Counted from the stretch's first letter, positions 11,398 through 20,069 are shown. The stretch is DNA of 64,000 bases from Streptomyces fulvoviolaceus (GCF_000718165.1 NZ_JOEY01000043.1:1-64000); one strand, 5' to 3'. The notes: generated by a model not told the origin, from the sequence alone. Numbers and translations: made by a program.

Positions 11398-13632
11398 GTG
11401 AAGGCAGCGGGACGGTCGGTGCGGGCACGGCTCAGGGACCGCGGCGCGGCGTCCGACCCGGGGCTGCTGCGGCTGACCGCCGGTCTGCGGACGGTGGGTG
11501 CCATAGCGCTCACGCTGGCCGTGCTCACTCTCCTGCGGGCCGACGTCACACATCTGGTGGCGGGGGCCATGGCGGCGATGGTCTCGACCTTCGCCATCCG
11601 CGAGAAACAGCGCGGCCCGCAGGCCGTCACGCTCGCGCTGGGCCTGCCCGTGGCGCTGGCCTCCGTGTCGCTCGGCGCGCTGCTGAGCTCCCGGGTGGTG
11701 GCCGGTGACCTCTTCTTCGTCGCCCTCATCTTCTGCGCCGTCTACGGCCGCCGGTTCGGCGACCGGGGCACCGCGCTGGGGCTGATCGGCTTCCAGATCT
11801 ACTTCCTGTCCTTGTTCGTCAGCGCCACGGTGTCCGGCCTGCCCCGGCTGTACGGCGTCATCGTCGTCGCCTTCCTGTGCAGCGCAGCGGTGCGTTTCGT
11901 GCTCGTACCGGAGACTCCCGAGGGCATTCTCGAACGCCTCCGGGAGGCCTTCCGGGCCCGCCTCGCCCAGCTGGTGTCCGCGCAGCTGGAGCTGCTCGAC
12001 GCCGGACCGGACGACGTGGACGAGGCGTTGGAGAACGTGCGCGAGGGCACGGCGCGGCTGCACGAGACGGCCCTGATGATCCAGGGCCGGCTAGAGGAGG
12101 GGACCTCCGACGAAGGCGTGGCGCGGCTCGTGCAGCGGCGTATCGCGGACGCCGAGATCGCCGCCGAGCGCCTCGGCCTGTTGCTGCTGACGGCCCGCAG
12201 CGCCGAACGGGCGGACACGCTGACCCTGCACCTGCCGGGTGCGCCAGCTCCGGCGGCGGGCCGGCTGCCCGGGCGGGACGAAGCGCTCGCCACGCTCCGC
12301 CGCGACCTGCAGGCACTGCGCGCACTCGTTCTGCGTCCCGTCGCCGGGAGCTCCGGAACCGCGCTGTCCCACGTCCGCAACCGGCTTCTGGGGTACCGGG
12401 ACGAGGAGAACCTGCCGCCCGCCCCACCCGCCGTCCAGGACGCGTTCCGGGGCATCGGCGAGGCCGCCCGCGCGGTCCTGGGGCTGCGGATCGCCCTGGA
12501 CGGGCCGCAGGACGACTCGGACGACTCCCCCGCGACGGCCCGTTCGCGCGAGGAGCTGGACGCCGAGGACGCGGTCCTCGACGCCGAGGAGGAGGGGGAG
12601 CCGACCGGCCTACAACGGCCCACCACGCGGGCCGCCGTGCAGGTCGCCGTAGGATCGTCGCTCGCCATGGTCGGCGGCGAGTTCCTCTCCAGTCAGCGCT
12701 GGTACTGGGCGGTGCTGACCTGCTGGATCGTGTTCATCAACACCGCCTCCACCGGCGAGATCCTGGTCAAGGGCTACCGCCGGCTGCTCGGAACCGTACT
12801 CGGTGTGGTCGCCGGAATCGTCCTGGCGGGGCTGGTGGGGCAGCACACCTGGACGGCGTTCGCGCTGGTCCTGGTGTTCGTCTTCGCGATGTTCTACACC
12901 GCACCGCTCTCCTACACGCTGATGTCCTTCTTCGTCACCGCGGCGCTGGGGCTGCTCTACACCCTGCTGCACACCTACAGCCTCTCGGTGCTCGTCCTGC
13001 GCGTGGAGGAGACGGCGCTCGGCGCCGCCTGCGGGGTCGTCGCGGCGGCGTTGGTGCTGCCGGTGCGCACGGACCGCCGTACGAACGAACTCCTCGTCAC
13101 CGTGCTGGACCGGCTCGCCGACGTCACCGAGACCGCCGTGGACCAGCTCAGCGGCGGCACCCCGGCCGAACTGCTCGACAAGGCGCGCGACCTGGACCAG
13201 GCGCTGGCCGACCTGCGCGCCGCGACCCAGCCGCTCACCCACCCGATCACACCCCTGCGGGCCCGGCGCGACACCGCCCGCTACGTCGTCGCCCTTCTGG
13301 AGACGTGCGCGTACCACGCGCGTTCGCTGGCCGCGACGGCCGAACTCCTGCCCACCCACCCTTCGATCGCGGCGGACCCGCGGCTGCGCCGGGCCTGGCG
13401 GCGGACCGGGCACAACATCGCGGCGATCTCCGCACGCGTCGCCGACGAGCACGCGGAGGTCGCGATCGAGAGAGGGCCGAGCATCGCCTCGCTCCTCGAG
13501 TCCGACGTGCCCGGCACGCCGCGGTTCGGCCGGGTCACCGACCGGGTGCTGCGGCATCTGCAGCGGCTGGACGAGTCGGTGACCGGTCTGGCCCGGCCGC
13601 TGGGCGTTCCCGTCGCGGCGCCGAAGAACTGA
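11398..13632 (+). CDS. FUSC-family membrane protein (putative aromatic-acid or toxic-compound exporter)
   Basis: A 744-residue polytopic protein with FUSC architecture: an N-terminal membrane block (residues about 25-165, for example ALTLAVLTLLRADVTHLVAG), a long charged cytoplasmic region (about 175-400), a second membrane block (about 410-560, WYWAVLTCWIVFINTASTGE then LVLVFVFAMFYTAPLSY), and a soluble tail. FUSC proteins are proposed exporters of fusaric or aromatic acids. The substrate is not evident. It starts at GTG 11398, 65 bases after the NADH dehydrogenase. The following gene is convergent. Confidence 0.85.
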   Translation: MKAAGRSVRARLRDRGAASDPGLLRLTAGLRTVGAIALTLAVLTLLRADVTHLVAGAMAAMVSTFAIREKQRGPQAVTLALGLPVALASVSLGALLSSRVVAGDLFFVALIFCAVYGRRFGDRGTALGLIGFQIYFLSLFVSATVSGLPRLYGVIVVAFLCSAAVRFVLVPETPEGILERLREAFRARLAQLVSAQLELLDAGPDDVDEALENVREGTARLHETALMIQGRLEEGTSDEGVARLVQRRIADAEIAAERLGLLLLTARSAERADTLTLHLPGAPAPAAGRLPGRDEALATLRRDLQALRALVLRPVAGSSGTALSHVRNRLLGYRDEENLPPAPPAVQDAFRGIGEAARAVLGLRIALDGPQDDSDDSPATARSREELDAEDAVLDAEEEGEPTGLQRPTTRAAVQVAVGSSLAMVGGEFLSSQRWYWAVLTCWIVFINTASTGEILVKGYRRLLGTVLGVVAGIVLAGLVGQHTWTAFALVLVFVFAMFYTAPLSYTLMSFFVTAALGLLYTLLHTYSLSVLVLRVEETALGAACGVVAAALVLPVRTDRRTNELLVTVLDRLADVTETAVDQLSGGTPAELLDKARDLDQALADLRAATQPLTHPITPLRARRDTARYVVALLETCAYHARSLAATAELLPTHPSIAADPRLRRAWRRTGHNIAAISARVADEHAEVAIERGPSIASLLESDVPGTPRFGRVTDRVLRHLQRLDESVTGLARPLGVPVAAPKN

Positions 13633-13646
13633 CCCCGTCCCCGCGG

Positions 13647-14078
13647 TCAGAGGTCCGTGGGCAGGCCGCTCGCCTCGGCGATGCCGCGCAACTCCTCGTT
13701 GAGCCGATGGCGTTCGCGGATGTAGGCGGCGATCTTGCCCAGGCGCTCCGGGTCGGCGGCGGTGTCCGCGTCGGTGACCACCCGGACCGGGCCGGTGTCG
13801 TCCACCTGGAGTTCGATCACCTTGTTGTCCAGCCTGCCCGTGACGGCCGTGGCGATGACCAGGGCGGCCTCGTCGCGGACTTCCTGGGGCAGTCCGTCGG
13901 AGTGGGAGTCGTCGAGCGCGAAGTCGAGTGCGTGCAGGTGCTGTTCGTCGATGGCCCGCAGGACCGGTTCGACCACACTGAGCAGGAGTTGGTAGTCCTC
14001 CGAGGCCATGCGGATGCGGAGGAGGTCGAGGTAGACGTCCACGGGCCGGCCGTCGGGCGGAAGCTCGGGTTCGTTCAT
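13647..14078 (-). CDS. Conserved hypothetical protein
   Basis: A 143-residue acidic, soluble protein starting MNEPELPPDGRPVDVYLDLL. I do not recognise the family. The sequence suggests an alpha/beta protein with a strand-rich centre (KVIELQVDDTGPVRVVTDAD) and a C-terminal helix (LGKIAAYIRERHRLNEELRG). It has no signal peptide and no cysteine. It lies 28 bases downstream of the DUF1206 gene on the same strand and is probably cotranscribed with it, in a block otherwise concerned with stress regulation. Confidence 0.7.
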   Translation of the reverse strand: MNEPELPPDGRPVDVYLDLLRIRMASEDYQLLLSVVEPVLRAIDEQHLHALDFALDDSHSDGLPQEVRDEAALVIATAVTGRLDNKVIELQVDDTGPVRVVTDADTAADPERLGKIAAYIRERHRLNEELRGIAEASGLPTDL

Positions 14079-14106
14079 CCGGTTCGGGTGCCCAGCCTGG
14101 CGCGCC

Positions 14107-14940
14107 TCAGACCCGGCGCCAGCGGGCCATCGCGAACGACAGCACCCCGAACAGCACGAGACCGACGGCGACGCAGGCCAGCAGCCACGGCCCGAGCGGG
14201 GTGTCGGCGAACGAGCGGAGGGTGTCGTCCACCCCCTTCGCCCGCTTGGGCTCATAGTCGACCGCGGCACGTACGGCAAAGGCTCCCGCGGCGGCGAACA
14301 CCGCTCCGCGCGCCACCCCGCCGGCCACACCCGCCACATCCACCAGCCCTCGTACCCGCGGGCCCATCTCGCCGAGCTTGAGCTTGTCGCGGTACTTCCG
14401 GCGCACCGCCTGCACGCACATCCACACGCCGGCCACGACGATCCCGGCCCCGGCCGCGCCCACCAGCCACTGCCCGGCGGGCACCTCCAGGGCCCGGGCG
14501 GTGACGTCCTTGGACTGCTTGTCGCTGGAGCGGCCGCCGCCCGAACCGACGGCGAAGGACAGCACGGAGTAGGCGACGAACGCGTAGAAGACACAGCGGA
14601 CCGCCGCCAGGAGCCGTTTCCTCGCCGTACGGCCGTCCTGTCCGACCGAGCCGAAGAGGACCTCGGACAGCCGCCACAGGGCCATGCAGACGAGCCCGAT
14701 GCCCAGCGCCCACAGCAGGACGGCGCCGAACGGCTTGTCCGAGAGTTCGGCGAGGGCGCCGGTGCGGTCGGCCTGCCGTGTGCCGTCGCCGAACGCTATC
14801 TGCAGGGCCAGGACACCGACCAGCAGGTAGATCACGCCGCGCGCGGTGAAGCCCGCCCGCGCGGCACCTTCTGTCGCCGGGCCGCTCGCCGCGCGCCTGG
14901 CTTCGCGGCGGCCGGTCCGTGACAGGGAGCCCGTGTTCAT
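14107..14940 (-). CDS. DUF1206 membrane protein
   Basis: A 277-residue protein with three copies of the two-helix DUF1206 unit, giving about six membrane segments: GVIYLLVGVLALQIAF, LGIGLVCMALWRL, VFYAFVAYSVLSFAVG, WLVGAAGAGIVVAGVWM, GAVFAAAGAFAVRA, WLLACVAVGLVLFGVL. The repeated GFTARGVIYLLVG, RCVFYAFVAYSVL and ARGAVFAAAGAFAV show the triplication. Function is unknown. The ATG at 14940 follows a canonical AGGAGG. The gene is on the same strand as the sigma factor and DUF5133 genes upstream. Confidence 0.88.
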   Translation of the reverse strand: MNTGSLSRTGRREARRAASGPATEGAARAGFTARGVIYLLVGVLALQIAFGDGTRQADRTGALAELSDKPFGAVLLWALGIGLVCMALWRLSEVLFGSVGQDGRTARKRLLAAVRCVFYAFVAYSVLSFAVGSGGGRSSDKQSKDVTARALEVPAGQWLVGAAGAGIVVAGVWMCVQAVRRKYRDKLKLGEMGPRVRGLVDVAGVAGGVARGAVFAAAGAFAVRAAVDYEPKRAKGVDDTLRSFADTPLGPWLLACVAVGLVLFGVLSFAMARWRRV

Positions 14941-15012
14941 GTCGACCTCCTGGAGTCCGACTGCCCTGCCCGCGGGTAGGCACACGCGGTCCGTGGGATG
15001 GAGCGGCTGTTC

Positions 15013-15231
15013 TCACTCCGCCAGAGGCGCGCGCCGGGGCGCGGCCGCGAGCATGCGGCGGGCGGCTTCCAGAGCCAGTCTCACGTCACGCGTGCCCGTC
15101 GACACGCACAGCGTGTAGGCGAGGTCCAGCGTCCGCGGGCTCGGTTCGGCCGCGGCCGCGACTTCCTGGGCCCGGATCGCCTCGTACTCCTCCACCAGTC
15201 GCCGCAGGAAGGCGGGGTGAGGGATCAGCAT
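15013..15231 (-). CDS. DUF5133 small protein
   Basis: A 72-residue protein beginning MLIPHPAFLRRLVEEYEAIR, which matches the DUF5133 family of small actinobacterial helical proteins. A second helix (DVRLALEAARRMLAAAP) follows a segment with the only cysteine (LAYTLCVSTGT). Function is unknown. It ends the short minus-strand unit that begins with the sigma factor 18 bases upstream, so it is probably cotranscribed with it and could modulate the same stress response. Confidence 0.75.
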   Translation of the reverse strand: MLIPHPAFLRRLVEEYEAIRAQEVAAAAEPSPRTLDLAYTLCVSTGTRDVRLALEAARRMLAAAPRRAPLAE

Positions 15232-15249
15232 CGCCTCGTACCTCCTCGC

Positions 15250-16110
15250 TCAGGCCGCCGACGGTCCCCCGGCCCCGCGGCGGCGGGCCTGCTCGCCGAG
15301 CGCCTCGTTGCGCACCCGGGCGCAGCTGCGGCTGATGAGCCGCGAGACGTGCATCTGGGAGATGCCCAGCTGATCGGCGATACGGCTCTGTGTCATGTCC
15401 TCGAAGAAGCGCATGTAGAGGATGGCGCGCTCGCGTTCGGGCAGCCGGCGCAGGCCTTCCTTGGCGGACTCGCGGTCGACGACGACGTCGTACGAGGCGT
15501 CCGGAGCACCCAGGCTGTCCGCGAGGCTGTAGCCGTCCTCGCGGGCCGAGAGCTCGGCGTCCAGGGACAGGGTGCTGAAGCTTTCGAGAGCCTCCATGCC
15601 CGTGCCGACCTCGTCCTCGGTCAGCCCGGTGTGGGCGGCGATGTCGGCGGGCGACGGTTCGGCGGCACCGGGGCTCTGGGCCAGCTCCCGCCGCGCCACG
15701 CGTACCTTGTTGCGCAGTTCCTGTACCCGGCGGGGCACCCTGAGGGCCCACATCCGGTCCCGGAAGTGGCGCTTGACCTCGCCGGTGATGGTCGGCACCG
15801 CGTAGCTCTCGAAGGCGCCCCGGTCCGGTTCGAACCGGTCGATCGCCTTGACCAGCCCCAGTGCGGCCACCTGTCGCAGGTCCTCGATCGACTCCCCGCG
15901 GTCTCGGAAGCGGCCGGCGATGCGGTGGGCCATCGGCAGCCAGGCGGTGACGAGTTCGTCGCGGACGGCGTCGCGTTCGGGGCCGTCGTCCAGCGTGGCC
16001 AGACGGGTGAAGAGGGCTGCGGTGTCGGGGGCGTCGTCGTGCCGCCGCCTGTTCGCGGCGGACGGACGGTCGTGGGTGCCGGGACGGATTGTCGACATGT
16101 CGATGAGCAT
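15250..16110 (-). CDS. RNA polymerase sigma factor, SigB/SigF/SigG subfamily
   Basis: A 286-residue group 3 sigma factor. Region 2 is clear (DLRQVAALGLVKAIDRFEP, AFESYAVPTITGEVKRHFRD, MWALRVPRRVQEL), region 3 follows (PSPADIAAHTGLTEDEV), and region 4 contains the helix-turn-helix (TQSRIADQLGISQMHVSRLI). Streptomyces carries many paralogues of this subfamily that govern osmotic, oxidative and developmental stress, so a single gene name cannot be assigned. ATG 16110 is preferred because AGGAG lies 9 bases upstream. An RsbW-like ATPase gene 190 bases upstream on the same strand is a candidate anti-sigma factor. Confidence 0.93.
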   Translation of the reverse strand: MLIDMSTIRPGTHDRPSAANRRRHDDAPDTAALFTRLATLDDGPERDAVRDELVTAWLPMAHRIAGRFRDRGESIEDLRQVAALGLVKAIDRFEPDRGAFESYAVPTITGEVKRHFRDRMWALRVPRRVQELRNKVRVARRELAQSPGAAEPSPADIAAHTGLTEDEVGTGMEALESFSTLSLDAELSAREDGYSLADSLGAPDASYDVVVDRESAKEGLRRLPERERAILYMRFFEDMTQSRIADQLGISQMHVSRLISRSCARVRNEALGEQARRRGAGGPSAA

Positions 16111-16300
16111 GCGGAATCGCTCCTGAACGGTCGTGTCAGGTATGAACCGCGGGAGGGTCGCCGTCAGGACCCGGAGAGCCCCGGAGCAGCCGTACCGCTC
16201 CCGCTGGCGCGCCTCCGGTCCGAAGCACGAAACTGCGACTGCCCTGCTGTCGTGGGCCCAAACTCCGCTGCCCGCACTCCGTTTCGCACACGAGAGGCGT

Positions 16301-16744
16301 TCAGGGCAGGGGCACCACGGCGGTGATGCGCTTTCCGCCCGAGGGCAGGTCCGTCACGCGGATGTCGCGTGCCAGCCGGCAGACGATGGGCCAGCCGTGG
16401 CCGCCGGGCCGCCACCTCCCGTGCGGGTCGACCCGTGTCCTGGCCACCGGCAGTGCGTTGCTGCGGTCGCTCACCGAGACCCGCACGTCCGGGCCCTCGA
16501 CGTCGACGTGGAAGTCGGTGATGCCGCCGCCGTGCAGAATCGCGTTGGTGGCGAGTTCCGAGGCGACGAGCAGCGCGTCCGCGAGCGCCTCGGCGTCGCA
16601 GGGGGTGTGGGTGGCGCGGCAGCGTTCGGTCACGGCCTGCTCCACGGCCCTGCGCGCCTCGGCAGGCCTGCACGGACAGGGCGGACCGCGCCGGTCCGCG
16701 GCGGAGGGGTCGAGGGCGGATTCGGTCCTGTGCTCCTCGCACAT
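16301..16744 (-). CDS. Anti-sigma-factor-like ATPase (RsbW-type HATPase)
   Basis: A 147-residue GHKL-fold protein. The N box LLVASELATNAILHGG, a G1-like VSDRSNALP, and the lid GGHGWPIVCRLA are visible. The N-terminal 35 residues (MCEEHRTESALDPS..CPC) are variable and contain three cysteines. Its place directly upstream of a SigB-type sigma factor on the same strand suggests that it binds that factor or an anti-anti-sigma partner; this is inference from context. ATG 16744 has weak ribosome sites (AGGAA or AAGG), so the start is less certain. Confidence 0.83.
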   Translation of the reverse strand: MCEEHRTESALDPSAADRRGPPCPCRPAEARRAVEQAVTERCRATHTPCDAEALADALLVASELATNAILHGGGITDFHVDVEGPDVRVSVSDRSNALPVARTRVDPHGRWRPGGHGWPIVCRLARDIRVTDLPSGGKRITAVVPLP

Positions 16745-17002
16745 TGCCTTGGCTTCCTGATCGGTGAAACGGATGGCTCCGTGATCGGTGGGAACAGAAG
16801 CCGGGCCCGGCCACGCCCGCGGCGGCCGTGTCGCGCACGGCGGCTGCCCCATCCCACCGCAGCGACGGTGCCGTACGCTGCGCGGATTCCGCGGGTCTCT
16901 CTCTTCGGCTGACCTCTCCGGGCGCTGCCAAACATTCCGTCGCGGGACGTTCCGGGCGGGCTGCCGGGCCATTCGATCGCGTTGTGGGGGTAGGCGGACC
17001 TT

Positions 17003-17224
17003 ATGACCGATGTCGTGGACTCAGACGAACTGTTGCGGCGCATCCGGCGCGCCAGAACCTGTGCGGTGGAGGAGGAGCGGGTCTGGCGGGCACGGAGTGA
17101 CGAACTGCGGCCGGCCGATCCCGACGGTGCCCGTGACGCTGCCGTACGGACCCTGGCCTACGAGGCCGTGCTGAGGGTGCTGGACGAGATCCTGACCCCC
17201 GGGAGCCGCGCCGCCCAAGGGTGA
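17003..17224 (+). CDS. Small hypothetical protein
   Basis: A 73-residue, strongly charged helical protein (MTDVVDSDELLRRIRRARTC, then a second helix AVRTLAYEAVLRVLDEIL). I do not recognise the family. GGGGGTAGG 11-12 bases upstream of ATG 17003 could serve as ribosome site. It is divergent from the anti-sigma-like gene and followed by the palindrome and structured region ahead of the Crp-like gene. Coding potential is plausible but modest. Confidence 0.5.
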   Translation: MTDVVDSDELLRRIRRARTCAVEEERVWRARSDELRPADPDGARDAAVRTLAYEAVLRVLDEILTPGSRAAQG

Positions 17225-17248
17225 CCGGAACGCGGGCGACGAGTGAAA

Positions 17249-17264
17249 CGGGTCACGTGACCCG
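17249..17264. promoter_or_regulatory. Perfect 16-bp palindrome, candidate operator
   Basis: CGGGTCACGTGACCCG is a perfect palindrome with a CACGTG centre. It lies 25 bases after the small gene and upstream of the structured region and the Crp-like gene, so it is a likely binding site for a dimeric regulator. The regulator is unknown. Confidence 0.5.
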
Positions 17265-17312
17265 GATTTGGTTACGCAGAACCGCCATGAGTGGTTTACG
17301 GTTCATTCATAC

Positions 17313-17395
17313 GTGGCGACGGGGTGGATCCACTCGTCCTCCGACGCCACCGCTTACTGCCCTGGCTGGCCTCCCCCGTCCAGCCAGGGCTTTTT
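17313..17395 (+). ncRNA. Candidate structured small RNA or leader ending in a terminator
   Basis: GTGGCG (17313-17318) can pair with CGCCAC (17345-17350), enclosing a second palindrome GTGGATCCAC (17324-17333). The intrinsic terminator at 17359-17395 follows directly. The preceding gene ends 88 bases upstream and the next gene starts 110 bases downstream, so this transcript would be a small RNA, a long 3' tail or an attenuated leader. No promoter was identified with confidence. Confidence 0.4.
17359..17395 (+). terminator. Strong rho-independent terminator
   Basis: An 11-bp perfect stem (GCCCTGGCTGG and CCAGCCAGGGC) with a 10-base loop is followed by five T residues. It ends the transcript arriving from the small gene or the candidate small RNA and insulates the Crp-like gene. 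Confidence 0.85.
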
Positions 17396-17504
17396 CATGC
17401 CGCGAAGAGTCAGCCCGTCCGCCGAGGTGCCCCGGACGGCGGCAGCCGCTGAAATGGGCGTAGGCACAACACCGGAATCCATCGCCGGCGAGGAGCCCCG
17501 CGTC

Positions 17505-17960
17505 ATGACCAAAGCGATAAAACTGCTGATCGCCCTTCCTCCACCCCAGCGTCAGCGTCTGATGACGCTGGCCCGGGAGGTCTCCTTCCCCGAGGACTCC
17601 CACATCTTCGAGGCGGGAGGGACGGCCGACCGCTTCTGGGTCATCCGCTCCGGCGCCGTCTCCCTCACCCAGCAGGTGACGTCCCACCAGAAGGTGACCG
17701 TCGCCAGTCTCGGCGCCGGCGACCTGCTCGGCTGGTCCTGGCTGTTCCCGCCGTACCAGTGGGACTTCGGCGCGGAGGCCTTCAGCCCCGTACGCGCCTA
17801 CGAGTTCGACGCGGCGGCGGTGCTCGGACTGTGCGAGGAGGACCAGCAGCTGGGGATGATCCTGGTCCGCAGCGTCGCCGAGATCCTCGCCCACCGGCTG
17901 GAGAAGACCCGGGGCAAGCTCATGGAGCAGTACGGGACGCATCGGCGCGGCGTCCTGTAA
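17505..17960 (+). CDS. Crp/Fnr-type cyclic nucleotide-binding domain protein
   Basis: A 151-residue protein consisting of one cyclic nucleotide-binding-fold domain (residues about 15-125: EVSFPEDSHIFEAGGTADRF, RSGAVSLTQQV, LGAGDLLGWSWLFPPY). The DNA-binding winged helix of Crp is absent, and the C-terminus is a helix (GMILVRSVAEILAHRLEKTR). The phosphate-binding cassette is not canonical, so the ligand is uncertain. It probably senses a small molecule or acts through a partner. ATG 17505 has AGGAG 9 bases upstream; ATG 17454 is an in-frame alternative. Confidence 0.83.
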   Translation: MTKAIKLLIALPPPQRQRLMTLAREVSFPEDSHIFEAGGTADRFWVIRSGAVSLTQQVTSHQKVTVASLGAGDLLGWSWLFPPYQWDFGAEAFSPVRAYEFDAAAVLGLCEEDQQLGMILVRSVAEILAHRLEKTRGKLMEQYGTHRRGVL

Positions 17961-17971
17961 CGCGCGGGGCT

Positions 17972-19276
17972 TCAGACGCGGTAACGGCGCAGGGCCGGCA
18001 CCGCGAAGGCCAGGCTCAGCATCACGGCGACGACCAGGAGCCCGCCGCCGACGACCGCGGTGCGCGCGCCGAAGGCCGAGCCCGCCGTGCCGTGCAGGAC
18101 GTCGGCGAGGCGCGGGCCGCCCGCGACGACGACGGTGAAGACGCCCTGCATACGGCCGCGCATCTCGTCGGTCGCGGCGGACAGCAGGATCGCCCCGCGG
18201 AAGACCATCGAGACCATGTCGGCGACGCCTGCCACCGCCAGGAAGACCACAGCCAGCCACAGACTGCCGCTCAGTCCGAAGCCGGTGATGGCGACGCCCC
18301 AGGCGACGACCGCGCCGATGACCATCCAGCCGTGGCGGCGGGCCCGGGAGAACGTGCCGGAGAGCAGCCCGCCGAGCACCGCGCCGATGGGGATCGCCGC
18401 GAAGAGGAGACCGAGCGCCAGTCCCTCGCCGTAGGGGGCGTACGTCTCGGAGGCGAGTTGCGGGAACAGGGCGCGGGGCATGCCGAAGACCATCGCGATG
18501 ATGTCGGCGAGGAAGGACAGCAGCAGCACCTTGTGCGCGGAGATGTAGCGGAAGCCGGCGACGATCTCCCGTACACCCGCCCGGCGCGCCGCCGCGGCCG
18601 CGAGCGGCGGCAGCGAGGGCAGTTTGTACACCGCCCACACCGTGACGCACAGCGCGAGGGCGTCGATGAGATACAGCTCGGGCAGGCCGATGACCGGGAT
18701 GAGGACGCCGGCGAGCAGGGGGCCGACCACCTGACCGGTCTGCATGACGGTCGAGCCGAGGGCGTTGGCGGCGGGCAGCTGCTCCTCGGGGACCAGCCGG
18801 GCGATGGAGGCGTTGCGGGCCGGGGCGTTCAGACCCCAGAACGCCTGCTGCACCGCGAGCAGCACCATCAGGACCGCCACCGAGGCCAGTCCGGTGACGG
18901 CCTGGAGCCAGAACAGCACCGAGGTGACGGCTATGCCGCTGTTGGTGATCAGAAGGAGCTTGCGGCGGTCCATGCTGTCGGCGATCGCCCCGCCCCACAG
19001 CGCGAACACGATCAGCGGCAGCAGGCCCGCCATGCTCGCGGCGCCGACCCAGGCCGAGGAGCCGGTGATGTCGTAGACCTGCTTGGGCACGGCGACGGCG
19101 GTGAGCTGGCTGCCGACGGCCGTGACGATGGTCGAGGTCCACAGGCGGCGGTAGGCCGGGATGCGCAGCGGGCGGGTGTCCATCGCGAAGCGGCGCCATC
19201 CGCGCCGGGCCGGTTGCGCCGTCTCCTTCGCGGGCGGCTGCGAATCGGTGCCGGTGCTGCTCTCACTCGTGTCCAC
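17972..19276 (-). CDS. MFS transporter (EntS-like exporter family)
   Basis: A 434-residue major facilitator protein with about 10-12 membrane segments. The loop 2-3 motif reads WGGAIADSMDRRKLLL, and the mid-protein ARNASIARLVPEEQLPAANA is typical of the MFS_3 group that includes enterobactin exporters and related drug efflux proteins. The cytoplasmic N-terminal tail of about 40 residues is hydrophilic. The substrate is unknown. It is the same strand as the LysE-type exporter gene 109 bases upstream, and convergent with the Crp-like gene. Confidence 0.9.
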   Translation of the reverse strand: MDTSESSTGTDSQPPAKETAQPARRGWRRFAMDTRPLRIPAYRRLWTSTIVTAVGSQLTAVAVPKQVYDITGSSAWVGAASMAGLLPLIVFALWGGAIADSMDRRKLLLITNSGIAVTSVLFWLQAVTGLASVAVLMVLLAVQQAFWGLNAPARNASIARLVPEEQLPAANALGSTVMQTGQVVGPLLAGVLIPVIGLPELYLIDALALCVTVWAVYKLPSLPPLAAAAARRAGVREIVAGFRYISAHKVLLLSFLADIIAMVFGMPRALFPQLASETYAPYGEGLALGLLFAAIPIGAVLGGLLSGTFSRARRHGWMVIGAVVAWGVAITGFGLSGSLWLAVVFLAVAGVADMVSMVFRGAILLSAATDEMRGRMQGVFTVVVAGGPRLADVLHGTAGSAFGARTAVVGGGLLVVAVMLSLAFAVPALRRYRV

Positions 19277-19362
19277 GGGCTTCCTGGGTGCTCGTTACAT
19301 CTTTCGGGTCCGGGGTTCACTATCGCAGCACCGTCCAAGCATGCGGGATCCGCAATCTCAGC

Positions 19363-19385
19363 TTGTGGACTGCGCGTTGTGGACT
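19363..19385. repeat. 9-bp direct repeat, 14-bp period
   Basis: TTGTGGACT occurs at 19363-19371 and again at 19377-19385, just after the end of the LysE-type gene and upstream of the MFS gene. It could be a regulator site for the MFS gene or chance. Confidence 0.3.
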
Positions 19386-20000
19386 TCACGCCCCGGCCAC
19401 AAGCGCGACCCCGAGGACGACCATCGTCGCGGCCACCAGTCCGTCCAGCACCCGCCAGGCGGCCGGCCTGGCCAGGAAGCGACCCAGCAGCCGCGCACCG
19501 AAGCCGAGTGCGGCGAACCAGCACACACTGGCGAGTGCGGCCCCCAGCCCGAAGGTCCAGCGCAGCTCGCCCCGGTCGGCCGCGATGGAGCCGAGCAGGA
19601 ACACGGTGTCGAGGTAGACGTGCGGGTTGAGCCAGGTCATCGCCAGACAGGTCAGCACCGCCCGCCGACGGGAGCCCGCCGCCTCACCCTCGGCCCGCAG
19701 GGCGGCCCCCGGCCGGAACACCCGACGGGCGGCGAGAGCGCCGTAGCAGAGCAGGAACGCGCCACCGATCCAGCCGACCGCGTTCAGCGCCCCGGGCCAC
19801 GCGACCACGACGGCGCCGACACCGCCGACACCGAGGGCGATGAGCAGGGCGTCGGACAGGGCGCAGATGCCGACCACGGCGAGAACCGCGTCGCGGCGGA
19901 TCCCCTGGCGCAGGACGAAGGCGTTCTGGGCGCCGATGGCGACGATGAGCGAGAGGCCGGTGCCGAATCCGGCGGCCGCGGCGGCGAGAGAAGCGGACAT
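19386..20000 (-). CDS. LysE/ArgO-family basic amino acid exporter
   Basis: A 204-residue membrane protein with six predicted helices. The N-terminal helix has the family signature LIVAIGAQNAFVLRQGIRRD, the middle contains LTCLAMTWLNPHVYLDT, the second LysE signature, and the ends are hydrophobic. LysE/ArgO exports lysine or arginine when internal levels are high. The divergent ArgP-type regulator starts 70 bases away, the classical arrangement in which the regulator senses the amino acid and activates the exporter. Confidence 0.93.
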   Translation of the reverse strand: MSASLAAAAAGFGTGLSLIVAIGAQNAFVLRQGIRRDAVLAVVGICALSDALLIALGVGGVGAVVVAWPGALNAVGWIGGAFLLCYGALAARRVFRPGAALRAEGEAAGSRRRAVLTCLAMTWLNPHVYLDTVFLLGSIAADRGELRWTFGLGAALASVCWFAALGFGARLLGRFLARPAAWRVLDGLVAATMVVLGVALVAGA

Positions 20001-20069
20001 GGCATCGACGCTAGGGAATCGATCACTGCGCGTACAGCTAAAGATTCTTACGTACCATTAGCCGTCGTG

